DNA of 64,000 nucleotides from CAIWHR01 sp040007035. GTDB taxonomy: Bacteria; Pseudomonadota; Gammaproteobacteria; Burkholderiales; Casimicrobiaceae. The notes under the pieces are model-generated. The model was not told the origin of the DNA. It worked only from the letters and a program-made list of their open reading frames with translations, and did no database searches. The DNA is taken from positions 12,757 through 76,756 of the forward strand of contig JBDTVU010000003.1 of NCBI GenBank assembly GCA_040007035.1. The letters are read 5' to 3'. The position numbers and the translations under genes are program-made. Shown in pieces: positions 20,501-28,775 of the stretch (positions are counted from its first letter, which is position 1; each line of letters begins with the position of its first letter).

Positions 20501-21176
20501 AGAAGACGTCCGGGTTCTGCGCCGAGCCGCGCAGCACCGGCGCGTCCGGGTTGAGCGCCCGCGCCCGGTGTGCCTCGACCAGCTTCTCGTCGACGAGCCC
20601 GCGCACCTCGTCCTCGAACAGCAGGTCGATCTTGTTGACCTCGTGGCTCGTGCGGAAGCCGTCGAAGAAGTGCAGGAACGGCACGCGCGACTTCAACGTC
20701 GACATGAACGCGATCATCGCCATGTCCTGCGCTTCCTGCACGCTGCAGGAGGCGAGGAGCGCGAAGCCGGTGGTACGCGCCGCCATGACGTCGCTGTGGT
20801 CGCCGAAGATCGACAGCGCGTGCGTGGCGAGCGTGCGCGCTGCGATGTGGAACACGGTGGGCGTGAGCTCGCCGGCGATCTTGAACATGTTGGGCAGCTT
20901 GAGCAGCAGTCCCTGCGATGCGGTGAACGTCGTGGTGAGCGCGCCGGCCTGCAGTGAGCCGTGCACCGCGCCCGCGGCGCCGCCCTCGCTCTGCATTTCG
21001 ATTACCTGCGGCACCATACCCCAGACGTTCGTCTGCCCGGCCGCCGACCATGCGTCGGCGAGCTCGCCCATTGTCGACGACGGCGTGATCGGATAGATCG
21101 CGATGACCTCGCTGGTCAGGTGGGCGATTCGCGCCGCGGCCTCGTTGCCATCCAGCACGTGCGAGCGTTCGGTCAT
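17535..21176 (-). CDS. nifJ: Pyruvate:ferredoxin (flavodoxin) oxidoreductase, single chain
   Basis: A 1213-residue homodimeric-type PFOR converting pyruvate and CoA to acetyl-CoA, CO2 and reduced ferredoxin. In order: YPITPSSTMGE (substrate/TPP loop), the IFGDHSDVMAAR region, a gamma-like domain at about 420-600, two ferredoxin clusters (CTQCAICPLACP and CTGCGICVDVCP), the proximal cluster CSGCGETPYLKLL, and an intact thiamine-diphosphate motif (VGGDGWAYDIGY, then YSNTGGQASKSTPRG). The C-terminal tail is Ala/Glu-rich. It is cotranscribed with the Nfn fusion, rubrerythrin, DHOD-like protein and ferredoxin, a complete ferredoxin loop. Confidence 0.96.
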   Translation of the reverse strand: MTERSHVLDGNEAAARIAHLTSEVIAIYPITPSSTMGELADAWSAAGQTNVWGMVPQVIEMQSEGGAAGAVHGSLQAGALTTTFTASQGLLLKLPNMFKIAGELTPTVFHIAARTLATHALSIFGDHSDVMAARTTGFALLASCSVQEAQDMAMIAFMSTLKSRVPFLHFFDGFRTSHEVNKIDLLFEDEVRGLVDEKLVEAHRARALNPDAPVLRGSAQNPDVFFQAREACNAFYDAVPSIVVESMDRFAKLTGRRYGLFDYTGAPDAERVLVQMGSGVGASREAVARLVGAGEKVGLVTVRLYRPFDTQAFVAALPKTVRSIAALDRTKEPGAIGEPLYQDIVTALAEEWTEGALPRVIGGRYGLSSKEYTPAMAKAALDQLAAPKPKRHFTVGIVDDVTHLSLRWDDDFETEAEGVTRAVFYGLGADGTVGATKNTVKIIGENAPLHAQGYFVYDSKKSGAITVSHLRFGPKPIESTYLIQRADFVACHQFEFMEKLDVLALARPGATFLLNSPYGPDEVWGKLPREAQEQILAKKLRFYVVDALMVAKQAGLAGRINTVTQACFFAISGILPREEAIAKIKDAIRKTYGKRGETVLARNFAAVDGSLAALREVVVPERADSTLSRRPVVPRAAPDFVQRVTAMMLDGKGDLLPVSAMPIDGTFPTATAQWEKRSIAQEIPIWDETICTQCAICPLACPHAAIRQTVLTAEDMKRAPATFKAVPYSRKDGSGLEGMFYSLQVAPEDCTGCGICVDVCPTRSKQVVKHKAVNMAPKQEHLEAERANYEFFLTLPEVRPSFDKIDGLRGSQMRLPLFEYSGACSGCGETPYLKLLSQLYGDRLMIANATGCSSIYGGNLPTTPWAKNAEGQGPAWANSLFEDNAEFGLGMRLAVDAQRDLAQILVRALEGDIGTELAEGLLAAPQGTDEEVRAQRGRVKALKAKLGKLRSPEAARLAAVADNLVVRSVWIVGGDGWAYDIGYGGLDHVLASGRNVNVLVLDTEVYSNTGGQASKSTPRGAVAKFAAAGKSTGKKDLGMIAMAYGNVYVAQVAVGANPVQTVRTFQEAASWPGPSLIIAYSHCIAHGIDMTTGMSHQRDAVKSGYLTLYHYDPRLGMDGADQPLKLDSRKPTQPLEQFVMKEGRYAMLAQSDPARAKQLMKAAQHDADARWQLYEQVAGVHRVVTDDRGPGAAPAAAEAAGEAKAANSEEASS

Positions 21177-21230
21177 GTTCGTTCCCCGGCGATGACGGGC
21201 GTTCCCGCGGCGGCGGCCGCGCGCCCGTCG

Positions 21231-21866
21231 TTACAGAATGCCCGCCTTGCCGTCCTGCCAGCGACGGAATTCGGTCCTGAGCAGCTCGACGTGCTCGCGC
21301 TCCTCGGCGGCGAGCTCGAGGTAGAGCTCGCGCTCCGGCGATGCCGCGGGCGCCTGCTCCCCTTCGCGGGCGAAGAACTCCGCCGCGCGGATCTCAAACG
21401 CGATCGCGATCCGGAACAGGTTCCCCGGATCCTCGGGATTGCGGTCGATGCCGGCGAAGATCGCCGCACGGTCGATCTGGAAGTCGACCGACGCCGCGGG
21501 CACCTCCGCGTGATAGCGCTTCGTCAGCGTCTGCATGTGCTCGTCTTCCATCGCAGCCAGGCGCGAGAAGAGGTCGCGCAGCCCGGCGTCCGCGGCGTCA
21601 CGCGCGGCGCGCTGGTAGAACGCGCGCCCGCCGAGCTCGATCTCGAAGGCTTTGCGCACCGCCTCCACCGCGGCGTCGCCCTCGACCGCGCCCCGCTCGA
21701 GGAGCTCGAGCTTCCCCTTGCAGTACGGGCACAGACCGTAAGGGAACGCAAAGCCCTCGGCAACCTTGCGGCAGGACGTGCAGCGCCAGGAGAGCTCCAC
21801 GCCGGCGCAGCAGACGTAGGATTCCTCGTCTTCGAGCGGACGCTGGCAACGCGGACAGGTGCTCAT
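21231..21866 (-). CDS. Rubrerythrin/ferritin-like protein with N-terminal Cys-rich zinc-ribbon region
   Basis: A 211-residue protein. The first 50 residues carry cysteines at about 4/7, 19/20, 29/32 and 46/49 (CPRC, CC, CTSC, CPYC), like a double zinc ribbon or rubredoxin-type metal site placed N-terminally. The remainder is a ferritin-like helical bundle with diiron E-x-x-H motifs (MEDEHMQTL; EEREHVELL). Rubrerythrins reduce peroxide in anaerobes, so it likely protects the O2-sensitive PFOR/Nfn partners encoded in the same operon. Its ATG overlaps the upstream nfnAB stop. Confidence 0.85.
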   Translation of the reverse strand: MSTCPRCQRPLEDEESYVCCAGVELSWRCTSCRKVAEGFAFPYGLCPYCKGKLELLERGAVEGDAAVEAVRKAFEIELGGRAFYQRAARDAADAGLRDLFSRLAAMEDEHMQTLTKRYHAEVPAASVDFQIDRAAIFAGIDRNPEDPGNLFRIAIAFEIRAAEFFAREGEQAPAASPERELYLELAAEEREHVELLRTEFRRWQDGKAGIL

Positions 21867-24217
21867 GACGAAACCTCGCTCGGATTCGGGGTCGGGGGCG
21901 CGCCGGCCGGCGCGGCGAACGCGTCGGCATCGGCCTGTGTGATCGGCCATTTCGTCTTGCCGCCGGCGAGCCAGGCGCCGATCGCCCGCGCGGCGCGGCG
22001 GCCGGCACCCATCGCCAGGATCACCGTGGCGCCGCCCGTCACGATGTCGCCGCCGGCGAAGACGCCGGGCACGCTCGTCGCCTGCGTGTACGGGTCGGCA
22101 ACGATGTAGCCCCACTTGGTGAGCTCGAGCCCGGGCGTGGACTTGGTGACGATCGGGTTGGCCTTGGTCCCGAGCGCGTAGATCACGGTGTCGCACTCGA
22201 GCTCGACGAACTCGTCCAGCGGCACCGGTTTGCGGCGGCCCTTCTCGTCCGGCTCGCCCAGCATCATCTTCTGCACCCTCATCCCGCGTACGTTGGCCTC
22301 GTCGTCGACGAGGATCTCGACCGGCGAGTGCAGGAAGAAGAACTCGATGCCTTCCTCCTTCGCGTGGCGCAGCTCTTCGATCCGTGCCGGCGCCTCGGCC
22401 TCCGTCCGCCGGTACACGCAGCGCACCGTCGGGGCGCCCAGACGCTTCGATACGCGCAGGCAGTCCATCGCGGTGTTGCCGGCGCCGATCACGACGACGC
22501 TCTTGCCGGGCGTGACCGGCGTATCGATGTACGGGAACTTGTCGCCGCCCATCAGGTTGACGCGGGTGAGGAACTCGTTGGCCGAGTAGACTTGGCCCGC
22601 GAACTCGCCGGGGATGCCGAGGAACGACGGCGCGCCGGCGCCGGCGCCGACGAACACCGCGTCGAAGCCCATTCCCTCCATGAGCTGCAGCACCGAGAAC
22701 GTTTTGCCGATCACCTTGTTGGTCTCGAACTTCACGCCGAGCCCCTTCAGGTTGTCGACCTCGCGCGCGATGATCTCCCGCGGCAGCCGGAACGACGGGA
22801 TACCGTACTGCAGCACTCCGCCGACGACGTGCAGCGCCTCGTACACGGTCACGTCGCATCCGGCCTGGACGACGTCGGCTGCGACCGCGAGTCCCGACGG
22901 GCCCGAGCCGACCACGGCGACATTGCCGAGCCTGGGCCCGACCCGCGGCGGCGCGGCCTTGCGCGGCTTCGCGCTGTCGCCGACAAAGCGCTCGAGCCGC
23001 CCGATCGCGACCGACTCCAGCTTGCGGCCGACCACGCACTGCGCCTCGCACTGCGACTCCTGTGGGCAGACGCGGCCGCAGATCGACGGCAGCAGGTTCG
23101 ATTCGTTGATGACCGCCAGCGCGCCGTCGATGTCGCGGACCAGGATGTGCTTGATGAAGCGCGGGATGTCGATCGACACCGGGCAGCCCTCGATGCAGGC
23201 GGCCTTCGAGCACATGATGCAGCGCTCCGCCTCGGCGAGCGCGTCGGCCATAGAGTAGCCGAGGTTCACCTCCTTGAAGTTTCGCGCACGCTCGACCGGG
23301 TCGCGCTCGGGCATCTTCGTCGCGTGCGGCGCCAGGTCCTTGTACTTCTTGTAGTTCTTCTTGTTCTGCTCGAACAGCACCTTCTCGACGTGGCACACGT
23401 GCGCGTAGTCGTCGTTTGCGGTCGACTCCTCACCCTTGAACCGCTTCTGGCGCAGCATGAGCTCGCGGAAATCGACCCGATGGCCGTCGAAGTCAGGGCC
23501 GTCGACGCAGGCAAACTTGATCTCGTCGCCGACCGTCACCCGGCAGGAGCCGCACATGCCGGTGCCATCGACCATGATCGCGTTGAGCGACACCATCGTC
23601 TTCACGCCGAACGGCCGCGTCGTCTCCACGCAGGCGTTCATCATCGGCAGCGGCCCGATGGCGATCACCAGGTCCGGCTTGTCCTTCTCGAGGACCTCCT
23701 GCAGCGCCGCGGTGACGAAGCCGGGTTTCCCGTAGCTGCCGTCGTCGGTGCAGACGATCAGGTCGTCGCATTCCCGGCCGAATTTCTCCTCCCAGAACAC
23801 GAGGTCCTTCGAGCGGAAGCCGATGATGCCGGTCGTGCGGTTGCCCGCCGCCTTGAACGCGCGGAGCTGCGGGTACACCGGGGCGACGCCGAGCCCGCCG
23901 CCGACCAGCACGACGTGCCCGGCCTTGCTGAGGTGCTGCGGCAGGCCGAGCGGCCCGACGAAGTCGGCGAACGTGTCGCCGGCCTTGTAGTGGTCGCGCA
24001 TGTCCTGTGTCGTCTTGCCGAGCGCCTGGATCACGAGCGTCACGGTGCCCGCGTCGGGGTCGTAGTCGGCGATCGTCAGCGGGATGCGCTCGCTGCCCTC
24101 GTGCAGGCGCAACATGACGAAGTGCCCAGGCTGCGCCGCGCGGGCGACGTCGGGTGCCAGCACGTCCCAGAGGAACGTGGTATCGGAGAAGGCTTCGCGC
24201 CGGGTGATCGTGTACAT
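21863..24217 (-). CDS. Fused NfnA-NfnB: ferredoxin:NADP+ oxidoreductase / GltD-like flavoprotein
   Basis: A 784-residue fusion. Residues 1-275 are an NfnA/PyrK-type ferredoxin-NAD(P)H reductase: a flavin fold, VVLVGGGLGVAPVYPQ, and a [2Fe-2S] site in VDGTGMCGSCRV with a later FACVDGPDFDG. The rest is an NfnB/GltD-type protein with N-terminal iron-sulfur ligands (CIMCSKAACIEGCP; CGRVCPQESQCEAQC) and two dinucleotide folds (VAVVGSGPSGLAVAADVV; VVVIGAGNTAMDCLRV). Separate NfnAB enzymes bifurcate electrons between NADPH, NAD+ and ferredoxin. Start: ATG 24217 with AGAGGAAGG; the ATG at 24304 gives no homologous extension. It is the first gene of the PFOR operon. Confidence 0.9.
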   Translation of the reverse strand: MYTITRREAFSDTTFLWDVLAPDVARAAQPGHFVMLRLHEGSERIPLTIADYDPDAGTVTLVIQALGKTTQDMRDHYKAGDTFADFVGPLGLPQHLSKAGHVVLVGGGLGVAPVYPQLRAFKAAGNRTTGIIGFRSKDLVFWEEKFGRECDDLIVCTDDGSYGKPGFVTAALQEVLEKDKPDLVIAIGPLPMMNACVETTRPFGVKTMVSLNAIMVDGTGMCGSCRVTVGDEIKFACVDGPDFDGHRVDFRELMLRQKRFKGEESTANDDYAHVCHVEKVLFEQNKKNYKKYKDLAPHATKMPERDPVERARNFKEVNLGYSMADALAEAERCIMCSKAACIEGCPVSIDIPRFIKHILVRDIDGALAVINESNLLPSICGRVCPQESQCEAQCVVGRKLESVAIGRLERFVGDSAKPRKAAPPRVGPRLGNVAVVGSGPSGLAVAADVVQAGCDVTVYEALHVVGGVLQYGIPSFRLPREIIAREVDNLKGLGVKFETNKVIGKTFSVLQLMEGMGFDAVFVGAGAGAPSFLGIPGEFAGQVYSANEFLTRVNLMGGDKFPYIDTPVTPGKSVVVIGAGNTAMDCLRVSKRLGAPTVRCVYRRTEAEAPARIEELRHAKEEGIEFFFLHSPVEILVDDEANVRGMRVQKMMLGEPDEKGRRKPVPLDEFVELECDTVIYALGTKANPIVTKSTPGLELTKWGYIVADPYTQATSVPGVFAGGDIVTGGATVILAMGAGRRAARAIGAWLAGGKTKWPITQADADAFAAPAGAPPTPNPSEVSS

Positions 24218-24501
24218 GAAAGCCCTTCCTCTGCTCAGCCGGTGGACATCCGGGCCGAGGTCCCGCGGAACGGACGCGCGGACCCTGCCGGCATGAATCT
24301 TCAAGGCAACGGGGCCGCGGCGGGTTGCGATAGCTCAAAGTCGGTCGCCGCCGCGGGACGGAGCGGCCTGCTTCCTTGCGGCGGCGCAACGTCGCGCGGC
24401 GATCGCCGCCAGAGACAACGCGCTAGATGGGGTTTTCGGCGTGGGGTTCGGCGGACCGCCGACGGTTTTGTTGCGGCGCCATTCGCGACGCCCCGGGTGG
24501 G

Positions 24502-24515
24502 TTGATTCAGATCAA
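24502..24515. promoter_or_regulatory. Perfect FNR/DNR box TTGATTCAGATCAA
   Basis: TTGAT-TCAG-ATCAA matches the full consensus. It lies in the 430-bp gap between the divergent nfnAB operon and porB, 132 bp before the porB ATG, with a weak CAAGAT -10 candidate at 24537-24542 for porB. It could serve both directions. Nothing else is evident in the gap apart from the porB leader. Confidence 0.75.
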
Positions 24516-24647
24516 TGGCTTACCGACGCATCGGCGCAAGATGCGCGGAAGCAACGGAGCATGCGTGCCGTGAGCCTCCGCATGCTTTCTCTGGAGGTCG
24601 AGTGCGCAGGCAAGGCGGGTGGTCGCAGCGGACCGTAAGAGAAATTC

Positions 24648-25592
24648 ATGGAACCACCGTTCAAGTTCTGCCGGGCAGGAGCCTTCATCGCCGGCCAACG
24701 GCCGCCCGTCGAGAACAAGCGTTCGGAAAAGGCGGCTGCGGCGCTCGCGCAAGAGTCCCGGCGCCGCGCGTGCGAGGGTTGCGGTGCGGCACTCGCGGCT
24801 CGCGGCGTCGTCGGGGCCGCGCTGCGCGCGACCGGCGACCGCGCGATCGTCGTCGACGCCACCGGGTGTCTCGAGGTCTCGTCCGCATCCGGCCCCGGCA
24901 CGCCACCGTCGATTCCCGCGATTCGTTCGCTCGCCGGCAATGCCGCGGCGGTCGCCTCCGGCGTCGTCGCCGGCTTCCGCGCCAAGGGTCGTGCCGACGT
25001 GCGGGTGATCGCGCAAGGTGCCAGCGGCGGCATCGGCTTCGGCATCTTCTCGGGCATGTTCGACCGCGACGACGACGTCCTCTACGTCTGCTACGACAGC
25101 GCGGCGTACATGAATGCGTGCGTTGCGCGCCCGGGCCTGGCGACGGCGGTCGGGGCCGGGCCGCGCGACCTCGCCGGCCACGGCAGATGCCTGCCGCTGA
25201 TCGCGTTGGCGCACGGCATCCCCTACGTCGCGACGGCGAGCGTCGCCGACCTCGGGGACCTCGAGCGCAAGGTGGCGCGCGCGATGGGCCTCAAGGGCGC
25301 GCGCTACCTCCACGTCCACGTCCCGTGCCCGCTCGGCTGCGACACGGCCGCCGAGGATGCCGTCCGCACCGCGCGGCTCGCCGTCGAGTCCGGCCTGTTT
25401 CCGCTGTTCGAGGCCGAGCACGGCGAAATCACGGCGCGCACCCGACTCGACCGCAAACGGCCGGTCGCCGAGTGCTTCGAATCGCAACGTCGCCGCGCCG
25501 GCCCGTCCGGCGCGACGCCCGACGCCGCGCGCCTCGCGGCGATCCAGGCGGTCGCCGACCGCAACATTGCACGCTTCGGCCTGCTCGACTGA
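24648..25592 (+). CDS. porB: 2-Oxoacid:ferredoxin oxidoreductase beta subunit (PorB-like) with altered TPP motif
   Basis: A 314-residue PorB homologue. The four [4Fe-4S] cysteines appear intact (CEGCG at 42-45, ATGCLEV at 74, and the C-terminal VPCPLGC). The Mg2+-thiamine-diphosphate motif does not: the usual GDG is AQG (residues 122-124) and the following DNE is DSA (150-152). The intervening GFGIFSGMFDR and VLYVCYD are normal. Either the cofactor is bound differently or the pair does another 2-oxoacid reaction. The single-chain PFOR nearby keeps the full motif. It is paired with the distant porA and followed by malic enzyme 70 bp on. Confidence 0.82.
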   Translation: MEPPFKFCRAGAFIAGQRPPVENKRSEKAAAALAQESRRRACEGCGAALAARGVVGAALRATGDRAIVVDATGCLEVSSASGPGTPPSIPAIRSLAGNAAAVASGVVAGFRAKGRADVRVIAQGASGGIGFGIFSGMFDRDDDVLYVCYDSAAYMNACVARPGLATAVGAGPRDLAGHGRCLPLIALAHGIPYVATASVADLGDLERKVARAMGLKGARYLHVHVPCPLGCDTAAEDAVRTARLAVESGLFPLFEAEHGEITARTRLDRKRPVAECFESQRRRAGPSGATPDAARLAAIQAVADRNIARFGLLD

Positions 25593-25662
25593 ACGCACCC
25601 CGCAAAAACCCATGTCGTCCGCGCGCGCATTCGGTGCCGGGCGTCCCCGACAGGTGATTTCC

Positions 25663-27327
25663 ATGATCGTAACCAGTCCCGACCGCAACGGCGGCGTTCC
25701 CGCGTGGTTTCCGCGCGGCCTCGCGCTGCTGCACGACCCGACGCTCAACAAGGGCACGGCGTTCACCGCGGCCGAACGGGATGCGCTCGGCATCCGCGGC
25801 CTCCTTCCGCCGCACGTCTGCTCGCAGGAGGAGCAGGTCGCACGGGTTCTCGAGAACTTCCGGCGCAAGGCCGATCCTCTCGAAAAGTACATCAACCTGA
25901 ACGCGCTGCACGACCGCAACGAGGCGCTGTTCTTCCGCATCGTCATCGACAACCCCGACGAGATGATGCCGATCATCTACACGCCGACGGTCGGCCTCGC
26001 CTGCCAGCAGTTCGGCCACATCTTCCAGCGGCCGCGCGGGCTGTTTGTCAGCGCCAACGACCGCGGCCGGATCGCCAGCGTGCTGCGCAACTGGCCGCAC
26101 CGCGACGTCGCCATGATCGTCGTCACCGACGGCGAGCGGATCCTCGGCCTGGGCGACCTCGGTGCCAACGGCATGGGAATCCCGGTCGGCAAGCTCGCGC
26201 TGTACACCGCCTGCGCCGGCGTCCACCCGACGCAATGCCTGCCGGTGCTGCTCGACGTCGGCACCAACAACGCCGCATTGCGGCAGGACCCGCTGTACCT
26301 CGGCGTCCAGCAGCCGCGGCAGGCCGGCGCTGCGTTCGACGAGCTGGTCGAGGAATTCGTCATGGCAGCGCAGGAGGTCTTCCCGGGCGTCATCGTCCAG
26401 TTCGAGGATTTTGCCAACCACAACGCGTTCCGGCTGCTGAAGAAATACCGCGACCGCGTTCCCTCGTTCAACGACGACATCCAGGGCACCGCGGCGGTCG
26501 CGCTCGCCGGCATGCTGTCGGCGCTGCGCGTCACCGGCGGCAAGCTCACCGACCAGAAGCTGTTGTTCATGGGCGCGGGCGAAGCCGCGACCGGCATCGC
26601 CGACCTCGCCGTCACGGCGATGGTCGGGCAGGGCGTGCCGGAGGCCGAGGCGCGGCAGCACTGCTGGCTCGTCGACTCGAAGGGGCTCGTTGTCAAGAGC
26701 CGCACCGACCTTGCCGAGCACAAGCGGCCGTACGCGCACGAGCACGCGCCGCTCGGCGATTTCCTCGCCGCGGTCAAGGCGATCAAACCGACGGCGATCA
26801 TCGGCGTCGCCGCCACCGCCGGCACGTTCACCCGCGAGGTGATCGAGGAGATGACGCGGTTGAACGCACGGCCGATCGTGTTCGCGCTGTCGAACCCGAC
26901 ATCGAAATCGGAGTGCACGGCGGCGCAGGCGTACGAGTGGAGCGGCGGCCGCGCGCTGTTCGCGAGCGGCAGCCCGTTCGACCCGGTGACGATCGGCGGC
27001 CGGACGTTCGTCCCGCGGCAGGGCAACAACTCGTACATCTTCCCGGGCGTCGGCCTCGGGGCGATCGCCACCCGTGCGACGCGCGTCACCGACGAAATGT
27101 TCATGGCGGCGGTGCATGCGCTCGCCGACCAGGTGTCGGCGGCGGATCTCGCGCAGGGAAGCCTCTATCCGCCGCTGGCGCGCGTGCGCGACGTCTCGGC
27201 GCACATTGCAACCGCCGTCGCCCACGTCGCTTTCGAGCGGGGCTACGCGACGGTGCCGAAACCCGCCGATCTCGGCGCATACGTGCGCGCCCGGATGTAC
27301 GAACCGCGCTACGCAAATTACGCCTGA
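25663..27327 (+). CDS. maeA: NAD-dependent malic enzyme
   Basis: A 554-residue oxidative decarboxylase turning malate into pyruvate, CO2 and NADH. The malic signature region (PIIYTPTVGLACQQFG), the FEDFANHNAFRLLKKYRDRV metal/catalytic region, and the Rossmann loop FMGAGEAATGIADL are present, along with FALSNPTSKSECTAAQAY. The length matches the MaeA/SfcA type without the phosphotransacetylase tail of MaeB. Start: ATG 25663, preceded by AGGTG; an in-frame ATG at 25612 lacks a ribosome-binding site. It supplies pyruvate for the PFORs upstream and NADH for the NQR downstream. Confidence 0.94.
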   Translation: MIVTSPDRNGGVPAWFPRGLALLHDPTLNKGTAFTAAERDALGIRGLLPPHVCSQEEQVARVLENFRRKADPLEKYINLNALHDRNEALFFRIVIDNPDEMMPIIYTPTVGLACQQFGHIFQRPRGLFVSANDRGRIASVLRNWPHRDVAMIVVTDGERILGLGDLGANGMGIPVGKLALYTACAGVHPTQCLPVLLDVGTNNAALRQDPLYLGVQQPRQAGAAFDELVEEFVMAAQEVFPGVIVQFEDFANHNAFRLLKKYRDRVPSFNDDIQGTAAVALAGMLSALRVTGGKLTDQKLLFMGAGEAATGIADLAVTAMVGQGVPEAEARQHCWLVDSKGLVVKSRTDLAEHKRPYAHEHAPLGDFLAAVKAIKPTAIIGVAATAGTFTREVIEEMTRLNARPIVFALSNPTSKSECTAAQAYEWSGGRALFASGSPFDPVTIGGRTFVPRQGNNSYIFPGVGLGAIATRATRVTDEMFMAAVHALADQVSAADLAQGSLYPPLARVRDVSAHIATAVAHVAFERGYATVPKPADLGAYVRARMYEPRYANYA

Positions 27328-27337
27328 CCGTCAGGCG
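27321..27337 (+). terminator. Short hairpin overlapping the maeA stop codon
   Basis: CGCCTGA (27321-27327) pairs with TCAGGCG (27331-27337) over a 3-nt loop; the left arm includes the maeA stop codon. There is no T-tract, so it may only attenuate before nqrA. Confidence 0.3.
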
Positions 27338-27407
27338 CAACGGCCGGCACGCGCGCCGCTGCCGGGCGCAGAATGGGCGTGTCGCCAGCGCGCAAGGAGC
27401 CAACGGA

Positions 27408-28775
27408 GTGCCGGTCCACCGCACGAAAAAAGGCCTCGACATCCCGCTGGCGGGTGAGCCGGTGCAGGCGCTCGTGCCGGCGGCGCACGCCGCGCGCGTC
27501 GCCATCGTCGGCGCCGATTTCGCGGGACTCCGGCCGGCATTTTCCGTCCAGCCCGGCGACCGCGTGCGGCGGGGGCAATCGCTGTTCGAGGACCGACGGA
27601 TTCCCGGCGTCTGCTACACGGCGCCGACCGCCGGCACGGTGGCGGCAATCCATCGCGGCGAGATGCGCGCCTTCCAATCGCTGGTCATCGACGTCGCCGA
27701 CGACGACGGTCCGGACGCGCAGATCGCGTTCGCCGCGTACGCCGGCCGCGCGCCGGCCGCGCTGGACGGCGATTCGGTGCGCGCGTTGCTGGTCGAATCG
27801 GGGCTGTGGATCGCGTTCAGGACGCGGCCGTTCGGCAAGGTACCGGCGCCGACGTCCGTTCCGCATGCGATCTTCGTTACCGCGATCGACACCCGGCCGC
27901 ACGCGCCGTCGGTCGCGGTCGCGATCAAAGGTCGTGAATCGGATTTCGAGGCAGGGCTCGTCGCCGTCGCCAAGCTCACGCCGGGCCGGACGTACCTCTG
28001 CACCGCCGAGGGCGCGGGCCTTCACGCGCCGGCCGGCACCAACATCGCTGTCGAGGAATTCGCCGGCCCGCATCCCGCCGGAACACCGGGGCTGCACATC
28101 CACGTGCTCGATCCGGTCGACCACGGCAGGACGGTCTGGCACATCGGCTATCAGGACGTGGCGGCGATCGGCCGGCTGGTCACGACAGGCAAGCTCGACG
28201 TCGAGCGTGTCGTCTCGCTGGCCGGGCCCGGCGTCGAACGTCCCCGGCTGCTGCGGACGCGGCTCGGCGCATCGCTCGGCGCGCTGACAAGCGGCGAGCT
28301 GAAGGCAGGCGAGCAGCGCGTGATCTCCGGCTCCGCGCTCGACGGCCGCGCCGCCGCCGGCGATGTCCATGGCTATCTCGGTCGCTACCACGTTCAGGTC
28401 GCCGTCGTGCCCGAGGGCCGCGACCGCGAGCTGTTCGGCTGGATCGCGCCGGGCCGCGACAAGTTCTCGCTGTGGGGCGTCACGCTGGGCGCATTCGCGA
28501 AGCGACGCAAGCTGCCGCTGACGACGACGACCAACGGCGGCCGGCGGGCGATGGTGCCGATCGGCGCCTACGAGCGTGTGATGCCGCTCGATCTGATGCC
28601 GACGTTCCTGCTGCGCGCGCTCCTGACCGGCGACGCCGAGCGCGCCGAAGTCCTCGGCTGCCTCGAGCTCGACGAGGAAGACCTGGCGCTGTGCACGTTC
28701 GTCTGTCCGGGCAAGATGGAGTACGGGCCGCTCCTGCGGACGATGCTTGCGCGCATCGAGAAAGAGAGCATTTAG
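27408..28775 (+). CDS. nqrA: Na+-translocating NADH:quinone reductase subunit A
   Basis: A 455-residue peripheral subunit of Na+-NQR, related to RnfC but lacking its iron-sulfur motifs. It opens KKGLDIPLAGEP and has PGDRVRRGQSLFEDRRIPG, then the family C-terminus (PFDL-like MPLDLMPTFLLRALL, and CTFVCPGKMEYGPLLRTML). The start is a GTG at 27408 with AAGGAG 6 nt upstream; upstream sequence in that frame is malic-enzyme shadow. It is the first gene of nqrABCDEF. Its stop TAG overlaps the nqrB GTG by one base. Confidence 0.95.
   Translation: MPVHRTKKGLDIPLAGEPVQALVPAAHAARVAIVGADFAGLRPAFSVQPGDRVRRGQSLFEDRRIPGVCYTAPTAGTVAAIHRGEMRAFQSLVIDVADDDGPDAQIAFAAYAGRAPAALDGDSVRALLVESGLWIAFRTRPFGKVPAPTSVPHAIFVTAIDTRPHAPSVAVAIKGRESDFEAGLVAVAKLTPGRTYLCTAEGAGLHAPAGTNIAVEEFAGPHPAGTPGLHIHVLDPVDHGRTVWHIGYQDVAAIGRLVTTGKLDVERVVSLAGPGVERPRLLRTRLGASLGALTSGELKAGEQRVISGSALDGRAAAGDVHGYLGRYHVQVAVVPEGRDRELFGWIAPGRDKFSLWGVTLGAFAKRRKLPLTTTTNGGRRAMVPIGAYERVMPLDLMPTFLLRALLTGDAERAEVLGCLELDEEDLALCTFVCPGKMEYGPLLRTMLARIEKESI

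Noticed and set aside
17634..20957. 1107-residue plus-strand open frame
   Set aside because: Antisense to PFOR. Composition is Arg/Asp/Val-biased, typical of GC-rich shadow frames, with no domain.
16534..21051. 1505-residue minus-strand open frame
   Set aside because: Only its last 334 codons are a gene (the DHOD-like protein). The rest is the out-of-frame shadow of the PFOR gene, Arg/Gly-rich and without motifs.
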